Shown: positions 9,760-19,150 of the stretch, piece by piece
How the letters are laid out: every line of letters begins with the position of its first letter
Position numbering within the stretch: position 1 is the stretch's first letter
Origin: Bacteroidia bacterium
GTDB lineage: Bacteria; Bacteroidota; Bacteroidia; NS11-12g; UBA9320
NCBI GenBank assembly: GCA_028339355.1
Contig: JAOLBX010000004.1
Location: 1-64,000, forward strand
DNA: 64,000 nt
Direction: 5' to 3'
Notes under the pieces: model-generated
Database searches by the model: none
Seen by the model: the letters and a program-made list of their open reading frames with translations, nothing else
What the model was told of the DNA's origin: nothing
Translations under genes and position numbers: made by a program

Positions 9760-11838
9760 ATGAGATTTAGAAACACCTTTTTTTTACTCGCTCCTTTCAT
9801 TTTTGTTGTTTTTGGTTTTTATCTCAAAACTCAAGACGAAGGTGAAAACATTTTACTCAGGGCAATAAACGTAAGTTTACAGGGGGCTCATTATGACCCT
9901 GCCTCTATAGATGATGACTTTTCTAAAAAAGCTTTTTCACTTTATCTGCAAAACATAGATGGAAACAAGAGAATGCTAACACAATCTGATGTAGATGAAC
10001 TCTCAAAATTTGAAGACAAAATAGACGATGAAATAAACGAAGGGACGTTCAATCTATTTAACCTGTCTTTAGACATATTAGACAAGCGTACACAAGAAAC
10101 AGAAAAATACTTTGAAGATATATTGGCTAGTCCATTTGATTTTGAAGTTTCAGAAGTGGTGGATTTTGGTGACGAGATTCCTTATGTTAAAGATAGCGAT
10201 GCTCTAAAAGATAGATGGAGAAAATATTTGAAATACAATGTCTTGACCAAGTTATATGCCGACCAATTGGCTAATAAGACGGCTATGGAAAAGTATGACA
10301 CCGTTGCTCAAATAAGTACAGACACTTTAGAATATAAAGCACGAAAGAGCGTACTTAAAACACACAGAGACTGGTATGCACGCCTCAAAAGACTAGAGCG
10401 AAAAGACCGTCTTGCTATGTTTGCCAATAGCATAACAGCTGTTTACGACCCACATACTAATTATTTTCCTCCTGCAGAAAAAGAAAATTTCGATATCCAA
10501 ATGAGCGGGCAACTTGAAGGTATAGGTGCACAACTACAAGAAAAAGATGGCTACATAAAAATAACTAAGGTGATACCAGGCGGTCCTTCATCACTACAAG
10601 GAGAGTTAGAAGCAAATGATCTTATTCTTAAAGTACGACAAGAAAACGAAGAAGCAGTTGACATTATAGACTGGCGTATTAACGATGCCGTTAAAATAAT
10701 ACGTGGCAAAAAAGGAACAAAAGTAACAATAACTGTACGCAAGATTGACGGATCTGAAAAAGATATAACGATAACAAGAGATGTAGTAGTACTTGAAGAA
10801 ACCTATGCTAAATCTCTAATAATTAAAGATCAAGACAATTTAGAATCTGGTTACATCTATCTTCCTAGCTTCTATGCAGATTTTAGAAACCCTAGAGGAA
10901 GATTTAGCTGGAAGGATGTAAAGGCAGAGGTAGAAAAACTCAAAGCTAGTGGGGTTAAGGGAATAATCTTAGATTTAAGAAATAACGGTGGAGGCTCACT
11001 AGATGATGTCGTAAAAATGGGAGGCTTATTTATAGATGAGGGTCCAATTGTACAGGTGAAAGAAAAAGGCCGTAAGGCTCAAGTCTTAGAAGATAGATAC
11101 ACTGGTGCAGAGTGGGATGGTGCATTAGTAATTATGGTAAATGAATTCAGTGCTTCTGCATCTGAAATAATGGCAGCAGCAATGCAAGACTATAATAGAG
11201 CAGTTATCGTAGGTTCTTCTTCTACACACGGTAAGGGTACAGTACAAAGATTTCTTGCTCTAAATCAAGCTCTTAGAAGTAAGAACATTCCTGATTTAGG
11301 GAGTATTAAACTTACCATACAAAAATTTTATAGAATAAACGGAGACGCCACACAACTTAAAGGAGTGAGTTCGGATATATTGCTTCCAGATAATTATATG
11401 TACATCAAAACTGGTGAAAAAGAACATGATTACCCATTGGAGTGGGATCAAATAGAAAGCTCGAATTATAATGCTACAAAATATGCCATAAACAATAAGG
11501 TAATAAAGAAGAGTCAATCCCGTGTAAAGAAGAATAAGACTTTTCAGCTGATAGAGCAAAATGCACGTCGATGGGAAAAACTTAGAGAATCTAAATCTTA
11601 CAAATTAAATCTTGCTGAATATGCCACTCAAGAGGTTGCTGAAAAAGAAGAGGGAAAGAAATTTGATACCCTTAAAAAACTAGTTATCAATGATTTTATG
11701 GTTAAAAATATAGACTCAGATTTAGAGATAATAAATGCTGAAAAATCCAGAGTGAAGAGAAACGAAGATTGGATTAAAGCTATGTCGAAAGACCCTTACG
11801 TATACGAAGCTCTACAAATTATTGAAGATTTAAATTAA
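9760..11838 (+). CDS. prc: Tail-specific (carboxy-terminal) protease, S41 family
   Basis: Prc is a periplasmic protease that trims or degrades proteins from the C-terminus. A single N-terminal membrane segment (residues 6-20) acts as signal or anchor. The N-terminal helical domain is followed by a PDZ domain (about residues 240-330) and the catalytic region, with Ser466 in FSASASE and Lys492 in THGKGTV. A C-terminal Tsp-type extension follows. Length (692 aa) fits the long Prc class, not the short CtpA type. It is flanked by the ndk terminator and its own terminator, so it stands alone. Confidence 0.94.
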   Translation: MRFRNTFFLLAPFIFVVFGFYLKTQDEGENILLRAINVSLQGAHYDPASIDDDFSKKAFSLYLQNIDGNKRMLTQSDVDELSKFEDKIDDEINEGTFNLFNLSLDILDKRTQETEKYFEDILASPFDFEVSEVVDFGDEIPYVKDSDALKDRWRKYLKYNVLTKLYADQLANKTAMEKYDTVAQISTDTLEYKARKSVLKTHRDWYARLKRLERKDRLAMFANSITAVYDPHTNYFPPAEKENFDIQMSGQLEGIGAQLQEKDGYIKITKVIPGGPSSLQGELEANDLILKVRQENEEAVDIIDWRINDAVKIIRGKKGTKVTITVRKIDGSEKDITITRDVVVLEETYAKSLIIKDQDNLESGYIYLPSFYADFRNPRGRFSWKDVKAEVEKLKASGVKGIILDLRNNGGGSLDDVVKMGGLFIDEGPIVQVKEKGRKAQVLEDRYTGAEWDGALVIMVNEFSASASEIMAAAMQDYNRAVIVGSSSTHGKGTVQRFLALNQALRSKNIPDLGSIKLTIQKFYRINGDATQLKGVSSDILLPDNYMYIKTGEKEHDYPLEWDQIESSNYNATKYAINNKVIKKSQSRVKKNKTFQLIEQNARRWEKLRESKSYKLNLAEYATQEVAEKEEGKKFDTLKKLVINDFMVKNIDSDLEIINAEKSRVKRNEDWIKAMSKDPYVYEALQIIEDLN

Positions 11839-11860
11839 ACAGTTTATAAAAAATATTTGA

Positions 11861-11890
11861 AAGGTTTTCGCCAATGCGAAGGCCTTTTTT
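11861..11890. terminator. Terminator between prc and the convergent photolyase
   Basis: AAGGTTTTCGC and GCGAAGGCCTT form a stem with two G-T pairs and a CAAT loop, followed by a T run on the plus strand. It can end prc. The minus-strand gene stops 2 bases beyond it, so it may serve both directions. Confidence 0.8.
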
Positions 11891-11891
11891 A

Positions 11892-13343
11892 TTACTTCTT
11901 TCTGCGGGGTATAGCATGTTTTTCCAATACCGCTTGCCGTCCAGCTTTCACCTCCTTAGAGCGTTTGTTTCCCCACAGCTCCTCCCTAGCCTTTTTTAGG
12001 GCTTCTGTCACATCTACTATAGGGGCGGGGTAGTCCGTTTGTAAATTAAACATGACTCGTTCCATTTCATTTACTTTCCACGGCTCATGGATGTGCTGTT
12101 TGGGAAAATTAGACAACTCTGACACCCATTTTTTTATAAAAACACCTTCAGGATCATGTTCTATTGACTGCTTTATCGGGTTATAGATACGTATTGTATT
12201 GATCCCCGTTACAGAGGCCTGCATCTGAAACTGAGGATAATGTATCCCTGGTTCAAAATCAGTAAACTGCTTTGCCAAGTAATGCACACCATCTTCCCAA
12301 TTTTGTAGTAGTGCGTGTGTGAGAAAAGAGACTAGCATACTCCTCATCCTAAAATTTAAATAACCCGTTTCGCATACGCACCGCATACAAGCATCTACAA
12401 GAGGTATCCCTGTAGTACCTGATTCCCAACGTTTTATGAAATCTTGATTGCATTCTATTTTCAGATACGAGTATGCCTTATTCTGTGGCACATACTCCAT
12501 TTCTATTTCCTGTTCAAACTTTTGAATAAAGTGGCAGTGCCATCGTAGTCGAGATAAAAATGCATTTAGATTTCGTTTATTCCCCGCCACTTTAGCTACA
12601 TACGCAGCTTGATATACCTGCCGTATACTTATACTACCCCACGCTAGGTGAGGGGACAGCCTGCTGCATGAGTTTCTACTCTGGGCAGGCTTAGAAATAT
12701 CGTACATATACTGAGTAGACCTGCTGCTCACAAAGCTATTCAATAGATCAAGGGCAAGTGCTTCTCCACCACGCTGAATATTCTCATCCAGAACCATCTC
12801 TTTAAAAAAACTAGGTGAAAACTCCTCCACATCTGGACGAATGGTCTTTAGCGAGAGTAATTCTACCTCAATTGGTGGAGTGTGCATGTACCCATACCAC
12901 TTCTGCACCCAATCCTTTCTATTTTTCACCCCACGTACGATTCCATTCTCCTGGTATTCGCTCCAAATAATTTTCTTACTATCTACCCATTGCTTAATTT
13001 TCTTATCTATCGCATACGAAAAATTAAGTCCTGTCTCTTGATGTGAGTACACGTGTTGAATAGCGTACTGTGAATGCAATAGTTGAAAGATTTCTAATGT
13101 ACTTCCTTCCAGCACGAGCAACTTATGCCCTGCAAAACGGAGCGTGCGAGCCATATCCTTCAAGCAGTCTCGCACAAACTGCCAATGGCGAGCAGCATAA
13201 TGCACGTCTTGAAGATACTCCGAATCAAGGATATATAACAAAATGGCGGGAATATCCTCTTCAGCCGCTTTCTGCAGTGGGGCGTGATCCGCAAGTCGCA
13301 AATCGCGTTTAAACCATACTATATTGACTTTTTGTTTATACAA
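11892..13343 (-). CDS. Cryptochrome/DNA photolyase family protein
   Basis: This flavoprotein family repairs UV-induced pyrimidine dimers with light or acts as a light sensor. The N-terminal antenna domain opens with [14 protein letters not shown]. The FAD-binding domain contains [43 protein letters not shown] and [15 protein letters not shown]. Length (483 aa) is normal. There is no ATG near the conserved start. The first in-frame start after a stop is TTG, giving [11 protein letters not shown]. It is divergent from the SDR gene and, with the genes to its right, forms a light-response cluster. Repair cannot be separated from signalling by sequence alone. Confidence 0.9.
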   Translation of the reverse strand: MYKQKVNIVWFKRDLRLADHAPLQKAAEEDIPAILLYILDSEYLQDVHYAARHWQFVRDCLKDMARTLRFAGHKLLVLEGSTLEIFQLLHSQYAIQHVYSHQETGLNFSYAIDKKIKQWVDSKKIIWSEYQENGIVRGVKNRKDWVQKWYGYMHTPPIEVELLSLKTIRPDVEEFSPSFFKEMVLDENIQRGGEALALDLLNSFVSSRSTQYMYDISKPAQSRNSCSRLSPHLAWGSISIRQVYQAAYVAKVAGNKRNLNAFLSRLRWHCHFIQKFEQEIEMEYVPQNKAYSYLKIECNQDFIKRWESGTTGIPLVDACMRCVCETGYLNFRMRSMLVSFLTHALLQNWEDGVHYLAKQFTDFEPGIHYPQFQMQASVTGINTIRIYNPIKQSIEHDPEGVFIKKWVSELSNFPKQHIHEPWKVNEMERVMFNLQTDYPAPIVDVTEALKKAREELWGNKRSKEVKAGRQAVLEKHAIPRRKK

Positions 13344-13428
13344 TGTCTCAAAACTAATAACGAACTAAGTGAAACAATGTTCACAAAAGGGCTCCTAAAC
13401 CAAAAGGATTATTCCGTGTTTAACTAGT

Positions 13429-14097
13429 ATGACAAAACGCGTATTAATAGTAGGAGGAAATACAGGAATAGGAGCAGCTTTAAATGAGCAGCTACTGGCC
13501 GAGGGTATCGAGACTATCCTAATTAGTAGAAATCAAGGCGGTGTAGATGTACTTAACGACGAACCAAATTTCCCAGTGATAGATGGAGCCATAGATGCCC
13601 TCGTATACTGCCCAGGAAGCATAAACCTCAAGCCATTCAGGGGATTGAAAATTTCTGATTTTCAACACGACATGGATGTAAATTACTTTGGTGCAGTGAA
13701 AACAATCAAAAACTACCTCCCAAACCTCAAAGAATCCAAAGAAGCTAGCATAGTGCTTTTTAGTACTGTAGCAGTACAAAAAGGAATGCCCTTCCATAGT
13801 AGCATAGCGGGTGCTAAAGGTGCCTTAGAAGGTCTCACTAGAGCCTTAGCGGCAGAGCTAGCACCGAGCATCAGAGTAAACTGTGTCGCACCTAGTCTCA
13901 CAGATACGCCACTTGCAGAAAAACTGCTTAGAAACGAAAAACAACGTGAAGGGGCTGAGCAGCGTCATCCACTCAAAGCAATTGGGGAAGCCGTAGACGT
14001 AGCACATATGGCCAACTTCCTAATTAGCGATAAAGCACGTTGGATGAGTGGCCAAATAATAGGCGTAGATGGGGGCATGAGCAGCTTGTCTAACTAA
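13429..14097 (+). CDS. SDR-family protein lacking the catalytic tyrosine
   Basis: The Rossmann motif VGGNTGIG (residues 8-15) and the C-terminal SGQIIGVDGGMS place it in the short-chain dehydrogenase family with an NAD(P) site. The Ser position is kept in FSTVAV (Ser112) and the Lys at 130, but the position of the essential tyrosine in YxxxK is Ile126 (IAGAK). Classical oxidoreductase chemistry is therefore doubtful. At 222 aa it is a little short for the family. It is divergent from the photolyase and upstream of DUF2256 and Cry-DASH, so a role linked to those genes is likely. That role is inference from position only. Confidence 0.85.
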   Translation: MTKRVLIVGGNTGIGAALNEQLLAEGIETILISRNQGGVDVLNDEPNFPVIDGAIDALVYCPGSINLKPFRGLKISDFQHDMDVNYFGAVKTIKNYLPNLKESKEASIVLFSTVAVQKGMPFHSSIAGAKGALEGLTRALAAELAPSIRVNCVAPSLTDTPLAEKLLRNEKQREGAEQRHPLKAIGEAVDVAHMANFLISDKARWMSGQIIGVDGGMSSLSN

Positions 14098-14219
14098 ACG
14101 TCTTGTCTCTTTCTTGATACAAAAGCTTCTTTGATACTTTCACTTGAAATGACAAGAATAACATTTATAAAATAATCTAGTATCAATCCATAAGAGCACC
14201 ATCCGCTAACGAAGCATAA

Positions 14220-14354
14220 ATGCACAAAAAGACAAATCTTCCATCCAAAATATGTGTGACCTTCGGTTTACCTTACACCTGGCGAAAGAAGTGGGAGAAA
14301 AACTGGGAAGAAATAAAATATTGTAGTGAACGCTGTAGAAGAACTAAAAAATAA
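14220..14354 (+). CDS. DUF2256 small zinc-ribbon-like protein (44 aa)
   Basis: This short frame encodes a lysine- and tryptophan-rich protein with the DUF2256 pattern: KIC near the start, then [19 protein letters not shown] and CRRTKK. DUF2256 proteins are regularly encoded beside cryptochromes and photolyases. The family normally has two Cys pairs. Here Cys12, Cys35 and Cys39 are present, but the position expected to hold the second Cys is Phe15, so zinc binding may be lost or changed. The last 29 bases overlap the GTG start of Cry-DASH, which implies coupled translation. Confidence 0.85.
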   Translation: MHKKTNLPSKICVTFGLPYTWRKKWEKNWEEIKYCSERCRRTKK

Positions 14355-15546
14355 AAGAATCGTACATTGGTTTAGAAAAGACCAACGTGTCTCTGACCAT
14401 GAAATATTTTCAAGATTGGTTAATTTTGAACACGTGACAGCTTTCTATCTTCACGAGGATAGATACAAATCAATGCATTCGTTGGGTTTTCCCTGGATAA
14501 GTGATAAAAGAAAGACATTCCTAAATGAATCGATTTTAGAACTAGCCGCTAAACTTGATTCGCTAGGTGTTGATTTTCAAATATTTAAAAACTTAAAGGA
14601 CTTAGAAGCTAGCAAGCTTCTAGGAGCAGACGTTCTGACCTATCAAAAACTAGACGGTACAGAAGAGCGTAAGCAGGAAAAACTCGTCTTAGAACTCCAC
14701 CCTAGCAATGTGTTCTCTTTTGACGACTTTACTCTAATAGATAAAAACAACCTTCCTTTTGAGCTAAAGCACATGCCACAAACCTTTACTCCTTTTAAAA
14801 ACCAAATAGGTGAATCCGGCCGCTATTCCAAAACTATTGACCTACCTGCTCTACCTTTAAGTTCTATCTCTTTTGAGCTGAGAGGTGGTGAAAACCCCGC
14901 TCTCAATAGGTTGAAATATTACTTTAATGATAGTAACCTAATAGCTACATACAAAGAGACTCGTAATAGAATGATAGGAACAGATTATAGCAGTAGACTA
15001 AGTCCTTGGTTGGCTCTAGGAAATGTTTCTGCACGAACCGTGTTCGACTACATAGTAAAATATGAATCCGAGGTAGTTTCCAATGAATCCACCTATTGGT
15101 TAATCTTCGAATTATTGTGGCGAGACTTTTTTCAACTGCAACTACATATACACGGGGACGCATTCTTTCAACGTAAAGGCATCCAAGGAAAAGAAATACG
15201 TTTTAGTCAAAACGACAAGGTATTTTGGAAGTGGGCCAATGGCGAAACCGGTGATGACCTCGTAGATGCTAATATAAGAGAGCTCAATGCCACGGGATGG
15301 ATGAGTAATAGAGGTAGGCAAAACGTGGCAAGTTACCTAATACATAATCTGAGCATAGACTGGCGATGGGGAGCCGCGTACCTAGAGAGCCAGCTCATAG
15401 ACTATGACCCCGCAAGCAACTATGGTAACTGGATGTACATCGCAGGAGTAGGACACGATCCACGTCCATCCAGAAAATTGAATACCAAAGGACAAGCAGA
15501 ACGATATGATACAGAAGGCACCTACAGAAAACTATGGTTAAGATAA
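14326..15546 (+). CDS. Cryptochrome DASH-like photolyase
   Basis: The N-terminal antenna domain begins [14 protein letters not shown]. The FAD domain shows the DASH-type order: TPFKNQIE-like linker ([11 protein letters not shown]), [43 protein letters not shown] and [16 protein letters not shown], ending with [17 protein letters not shown]. Family knowledge: Cry-DASH proteins repair dimers in single-stranded or looped DNA and may also sense light. At 406 aa it is slightly shorter than the usual 430-480. The start is GTG inside the end of DUF2256, with GGAAG 17 bases upstream. Its stop overlaps the DUF429 gene by 13 bases. Confidence 0.92.
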   Translation: MNAVEELKNKRIVHWFRKDQRVSDHEIFSRLVNFEHVTAFYLHEDRYKSMHSLGFPWISDKRKTFLNESILELAAKLDSLGVDFQIFKNLKDLEASKLLGADVLTYQKLDGTEERKQEKLVLELHPSNVFSFDDFTLIDKNNLPFELKHMPQTFTPFKNQIGESGRYSKTIDLPALPLSSISFELRGGENPALNRLKYYFNDSNLIATYKETRNRMIGTDYSSRLSPWLALGNVSARTVFDYIVKYESEVVSNESTYWLIFELLWRDFFQLQLHIHGDAFFQRKGIQGKEIRFSQNDKVFWKWANGETGDDLVDANIRELNATGWMSNRGRQNVASYLIHNLSIDWRWGAAYLESQLIDYDPASNYGNWMYIAGVGHDPRPSRKLNTKGQAERYDTEGTYRKLWLR

Positions 15547-16094
15547 TAGGCATAGATTACGGAGCAAAAATGAGTGGTAATACTGTGCTTGCTCATTATG
15601 TGAATGACCAAATACATTTTAGTCAAGTAGCTAAGAAGAAAGATGCAGATGCTTGGCTAAGGGCAGAGTTAGAATATCTACAAGCCGAGGTAGTCTATCT
15701 AGACGCACCATTGAGTTTGCCCGCAGCCTACTTTGGTAATGGCCAAAGTTACCACTACCGAGAAGCAGATAAAGTCACCAAAGCTATGTCACCTATGTTT
15801 TTAGGCGGCCTTACCGCTAGAGCTATGAGTCTAAAAGCATCATTGAGTACTCTCATCTTTCACGAGATATACCCCGCATTCTTCCAATCAGAGTTAATAC
15901 AAAGCATTCACTACAAAGAAGATACATCATTATTCATGCACGATTTGGTAAAAAAAGAAGCTTTTACTTTAGCGGAGCAGCCCACCAACTGGCACCAAGT
16001 AGACGCTCTTATGGCTCTGCTCATTGGGACACGCCACCAAGAGAATAGACACCGAGAAATAGGAAACCCAACAGAAGGAATCATAATCATATGA
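15534..16094 (+). CDS. DUF429 family protein (predicted RNase H-fold)
   Basis: The opening [15 protein letters not shown] and the internal VYLDAPLSLP carry the two acidic residues expected of DUF429, a family predicted to have an RNase H-like fold and perhaps nuclease activity. The C-terminal QVDALMALLIGTRH is also typical (D in the last helix). The gene overlaps the end of Cry-DASH and itself overlaps the next gene by 4 bases (ATGA), so it is part of the same transcription unit. No member of the cluster reveals its substrate. The product is 186 aa. Confidence 0.8.
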   Translation: MVKIIGIDYGAKMSGNTVLAHYVNDQIHFSQVAKKKDADAWLRAELEYLQAEVVYLDAPLSLPAAYFGNGQSYHYREADKVTKAMSPMFLGGLTARAMSLKASLSTLIFHEIYPAFFQSELIQSIHYKEDTSLFMHDLVKKEAFTLAEQPTNWHQVDALMALLIGTRHQENRHREIGNPTEGIIII

Positions 16095-16453
16095 AAAAAG
16101 TAGGACTCATATTCCCACATCAGCTATACAAAGAATCTAAGGTCGTACATAACTGTGACGTTGTATACATCATAGAGGAGCACCTCTACTTTACACAATA
16201 TAAATTTCACAAGCAGAAACTCGTACTGCACAGAGCTAGTATGAAATACTATGCTGATTTAATATCAAGTGATACTACAGTTAAGTACATACAATCTGAT
16301 GATTATCAAGGAATTGGTAATATTTTTGAAAGCCTTTCAGTAACCATTGCTCCTTGCAATGAAAAGTATCGTGTCCTGAAAATCGTAGATTATCCTGATT
16401 CATTATTCTTGCAAAATAAAGCTGTATGGAGGAATTCCTCCATACAGCTTTAG
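16091..16453 (+). pseudogene. Truncated (Fe-S) photolyase-like protein (DPRP/PhrB-type), N-terminal fragment
   Basis: The first 105 residues (LIFPHQLYKESK, VYIIEEHLYFTQYKFHKQKL, LHRASMKYYAD) match the N-terminus of the photolyase-related family that includes the iron-sulfur PhrB enzymes of about 500 aa. The match ends at SLFLQNK. The frame then runs into a perfect palindrome, giving AVWRNSSIQL and a stop. The FAD-binding and Fe-S domains are absent. It overlaps the DUF429 gene by 4 bases, so it was the last gene of the light-response operon before it was cut. The break coincides with the start of the mobile-element debris. Confidence 0.8.
16417..16452. repeat. Perfect 36-bp palindrome at the break in the photolyase-like gene
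   Basis: TAAAGCTGTATGGAGGAA is followed directly by its exact reverse complement, with no spacer. No T run follows, so it is not an ordinary terminator. It sits exactly where homology to the photolyase-related family ends and about 70 bases before IS6-type terminal repeats. It may be two fused ends of an excised element or a cruciform-prone site. I do not recognise the sequence. Confidence 0.85.
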
Positions 16454-16521
16454 AAAGTTTTATTAACAAATCTAATATAAGTATGAATATTGAACTTAAC
16501 TAGTTAACGAACAGCGATTTA

Positions 16522-16908
16522 GGTTCTGTATCATTAATCTAAAGTGAGTCATTTTTATAATAAATTTAGATGTCCTTGAAAAGATTGTCAATCAAACCAT
16601 TTTGACACATTACCCTAGTTTGCAGTCAAAGCAATTAATGCGACAGAACCGACGAGTCAAGTATCTCAATAATATTGTAGAATAGGATCATCGGACTATC
16701 AAACGAGGGATCTCGATTACCACAGGATTCAAGGAATTTGAATCCGCTCAGAGAACACTCGCAGGAATCAAAATCATAAACATCATAAGAAAGAATCAAA
16801 TTGTAAATCCAAGATCAAGTTGGTATGCAACATTTAAGTCCTTGGCTGCATAAGAAAATGTAAATTTCCGCTAAATTTGAAATCAAAGCAGATTAATGCG
16901 ACAGAACC
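16522..16908. mobile_element. Decayed IS6-family insertion sequence(s)
   Basis: A left end GGTTCTGTATCATTAATC (16522-16539) faces right ends ATTAATGCGACAGAACC at 16634-16650 and GATTAATGCGACAGAACC at 16891-16908. GGTTCTGT is the usual start of IS6-type terminal repeats. Both right ends are preceded by similar bases (TCAAAGCA). Between them lies the C-terminal part of an IS6 transposase with a stop codon. The order suggests a 129-bp internally deleted copy (16522-16650) followed by the 3' part of a second copy. No matching 8-bp target duplication is seen. A third right end lies at 40235. Confidence 0.75.
16650..16853 (+). pseudogene. IS6-family transposase, C-terminal fragment with internal stop
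   Basis: The frame reads VKYLNNIVE, a TAG at 16683, then DHRTIKRG, GFKEFESAQRTLAGI and IIRKNQIVNP. This is the conserved end of IS6 transposases (YLNNxVEQDHRxIKR, GFxSFxxAxxTxxGxE, MIRKGQ), with the Gln codon before DHR changed to a stop. The DDE catalytic core upstream is missing except for the glutamate region of this segment. It cannot be functional. Confidence 0.8.
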
Positions 16909-16991
16909 AACTAAACAAGCTTATTGAACTCTTTGAGTAGAAGATCAAGGACAGTATTACAAAAGTGTGGGGTTAGTAAAAAGTAAAAACT

Positions 16992-17330
16992 ATGATTCTA
17001 TTAACTATTTTAAATGATTTTCGAATGGATGAAGCAACTTGGGCATTGTTGGGAGTTGTTATTGGTGGATTTCTTACAGGGGTAATAAACTACTTTCTGC
17101 AGCGTGCGCAGTTTAAGCACAACAAAGACATGTTTTACTTACAGAACCAGAGTAAAGAACAGGTGAAAGAAATACTCGAAGAATTACTGAATCACAGACG
17201 ATATACAGATAGGTCTTTTGAATCTATTAGAAAGAGAATTGGAGGTTACAGTGAAGTTGAAATTCGTCAAATGCTACATGAAATAGGGGCCAAGAAGTCT
17301 TCCCGCCAAGATGGATTAGGTGAATGGTAG
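16992..17330 (+). CDS. Hypothetical small membrane protein
   Basis: I do not recognise a named family. One hydrophobic segment (WALLGVVIGGFLTGVINYFL, about residues 17-36) follows a short N-terminus. The rest is a charged, probably helical cytoplasmic tail of about 75 residues ending in GLGEW. Many bacteria have short proteins of this plan (an MDE-type start followed by a glycine-rich helix). The true start may be the Met at 17025. It lies between IS6 debris and the left island end, outside the 45-bp repeats, so it belongs to the flanking accessory zone. Function unknown. Confidence 0.55.
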   Translation: MILLTILNDFRMDEATWALLGVVIGGFLTGVINYFLQRAQFKHNKDMFYLQNQSKEQVKEILEELLNHRRYTDRSFESIRKRIGGYSEVEIRQMLHEIGAKKSSRQDGLGEW

Positions 17331-17972
17331 TACTTAAAAGAGAGAGGGCAAGAAAGAATCGAGAATAAAAAAACCAAAGGCAATTAATTCATCCCTTAAG
17401 CCTTCCATATAAGTTTACACCTCCTCCAATTTTAAAGGACTATGTCAAAATGTGACATCAAGTGACAACACCCTCACCCTTGGCTTGCAAGAACCTTGCA
17501 ACAAAAAAATGGGTTACAACCGTTAATAGTCATAACCCATTGATTTTGAAGTGGGCCCACCTGGACTCGAACCAGGGACCACCTGATTATGAGGGTGCGC
17601 AATCGGTTTTGTAATTCCCTTATTATCTGATGATTAATGCTTTATAGAATTTCGAATTGCACAATTTTGTGTCCATTTGTGACATATTGGGACACCCGGA
17701 CTGTTCTGGCTTGCAAGAAAGCTTGCAAGATTTTTTAAACCTCGGTTGAAGAATCTTGAGTTGAATTAGGAGAGAAGATCAACTTCCCAAATCTTGATGG
17801 AAGTAGTATTCCAATATACTTTAAAGTCAAACAGAAGGGACAGAACCATAATTTAATGCCTAACATTTGTGCTGCTTGATTTACAGGAGGCGTACATTAT
17901 TATTCCCAAGCTATATATCTATATCACTTTGACTCGCAGAACTTAATCTCATGCCTGATAGAGATTCTTTCA
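17331..17972. other. Gene-free stretch holding the left attachment region and repeated recombination motifs
   Basis: About 640 bases without a convincing gene. It holds a block from about 17420 to 17548 closely resembling 51030-51161 at the other island end (CCTCCAAT, TTTAAAG, TGTCAAAATGTGACA, GGCTTGCAAGAACCTTGCAAC), then the 45-bp attL. Further right is a second set of such motifs: TTTGTGACATATTGGGACAC near 17670 and GGCTTGCAAGAAAGCTTGCAAG at 17708-17729. The inverted TTGCAAG pairs and repeated TGTGACA look like recombinase binding sites. Nothing else is recognised. Confidence 0.6.
17549..17593 (-). other. attL: displaced 3' half of tRNA-Met/Ile2(CAT)
   Basis: These 45 bases are identical to 51162-51206. 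They include the T arm and the 3' side of the anticodon arm of the tRNA, plus 3 bases beyond its 3' end, and the identity stops at the edge of the anticodon loop. On this side the 5' half of the tRNA is missing. This is the expected footprint of a tyrosine recombinase that integrated into a tRNA gene and restored it at the far end. Confidence 0.9.
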
Positions 17973-18221
17973 TCAACTAAATATCTGTTTGTAATTCAGA
18001 TAAAGAGAAAGGCTATCAACTTTTAGTCTTTCGAATCTCTTAATAGTAGGAATAGATACTCCACATTCTATAGCTACTTGTTCCTGGGTATGTCCCCATT
18101 TCTTCCTACAATCTATTAGTGTATTAATCTCACGAATCAATTCTGAACTATCGAAGTACATTTTATCTACAATAGTATCAGTTTTGATACCTGCGTTTTC
18201 CTGTAATATCTTCTTATTCAT
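17973..18221 (-). CDS. Small helix-turn-helix protein
   Basis: The protein has 82 residues, with a HTH of the XRE type in the second half (TQEQVAIECGVSIPTIKRFE). The N-terminus (TIVDKMYFDSSELIREINTL) is unrelated to known domains. The C-terminus is YKQIFS. Such proteins may be repressors of phage-like elements or antitoxins, but no toxin gene is adjacent. It lies just inside the left island end. The DNA around it is gene-poor. Confidence 0.6.
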   Translation of the reverse strand: MNKKILQENAGIKTDTIVDKMYFDSSELIREINTLIDCRKKWGHTQEQVAIECGVSIPTIKRFERLKVDSLSLYLNYKQIFS

Positions 18222-18525
18222 ATATTTGCGAATATATGTGGGTTATATACTCATGTTGTAGGGCATTCGAATCGACGACAGAATATAAGTTGATAAAACT
18301 ATATAACCTTTGAGAGCTGATTTAATTCTCTATATAATATAAAACCTTGAAAGAGGTATAAGAAAATAGAGAAGTAAAAAACAATGAAAATGATTGATAG
18401 AGAATAATATGGTTTCAACGAAAACTGATAGTAGTCTTAATTTGTTTTGTCAACTGCAAATAGAATAATATATGCGACTAATAGGATTAATTCAGAACCT
18501 AATCAACAAAATGGACTTATAGCAA
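18222..18525. other. Intergenic region, nothing recognised
   Basis: AT-rich sequence of 304 bases with several A-tracts. I see no gene, hairpin or repeat shared with the rest of the window. It should contain the promoters of the divergent HTH and lipoprotein genes. Confidence 0.5.
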
Positions 18526-19101
18526 ATGAATTTAACCTTTGATTATATAAGTATTTGGAATAGAATCTTGATTACATGTAACATAGTTCTAATTCTGTTG
18601 TTTTCGGCATGTTCAACAGGATTGAAAGTTAGTAAAAAACAATACAAACCTATTGATGTTGAATTTCATGGTGTGTATAGAAACACTGCCTATAAAATAT
18701 CTGGTAAAAATTCAGACAAAACTTTATTGCAATTATTCGGAATACTTGACACAAACTCAGATTCAATTAAATTAAGTTGCAATCAAGCAGGACTAATAAT
18801 TGTCGAATTTCATGATAGTTTAAGCATTATGAAAAACAAAACTCGAAAAGAAGTATTTCAGGGTGTTATGACTCGAAAAGGTTATTGTGAGATATTTTTT
18901 GCAAATAAGAAAGTAGATATACCACCAATATTTCCCATTTTTTACAGTAATCATAATATTTACAGGATTAGAATAGGACTATCTAATTCAGATGACTTGA
19001 TTATTGACAATATGAAAGACGTTGGAGGTAACTTTTTCATATTCATGGCAAGTGGATATAAGCATAGAACACAGTATTACTTTAAAAAAATGAATAAATG
19101 A
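18526..19101 (+). CDS. Hypothetical lipoprotein (cassette-type gene)
   Basis: The product is 191 aa. A hydrophobic stretch is followed by the lipobox FSAC (Cys at about residue 29), so it is probably a lipoprotein exported by the Sec route. The mature part is beta-rich and has no motif I know (IDVEFHGVYRN near the start, SGYKHRTQYYFKK near the end). It ends 12 bases before the attC-like element that carries the group II intron. In integrons a single gene followed by attC is the usual cassette plan. Function unknown. Confidence 0.6.
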   Translation: MNLTFDYISIWNRILITCNIVLILLFSACSTGLKVSKKQYKPIDVEFHGVYRNTAYKISGKNSDKTLLQLFGILDTNSDSIKLSCNQAGLIIVEFHDSLSIMKNKTRKEVFQGVMTRKGYCEIFFANKKVDIPPIFPIFYSNHNIYRIRIGLSNSDDLIIDNMKDVGGNFFIFMASGYKHRTQYYFKKMNK

Positions 19102-19150
19102 AAACGCCCTACAATCGAGTAGACCGCCCCGCTAATTAAAGCAGGGAGGG

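Noticed and set aside
16281-16469. Minus-strand frame over the palindrome and truncated photolyase gene
   Set aside because: Its first residues only mirror the palindrome and the rest is antisense to a recognised protein fragment.
17838-17848. GGGACAGAACC as another IS6-type right end
   Set aside because: Matches the terminal 10 bases only; the inner part of the repeat is absent.
17973-18221. Small HTH gene as half of a toxin-antitoxin pair
   Set aside because: No toxin-like gene lies within reach on either side.
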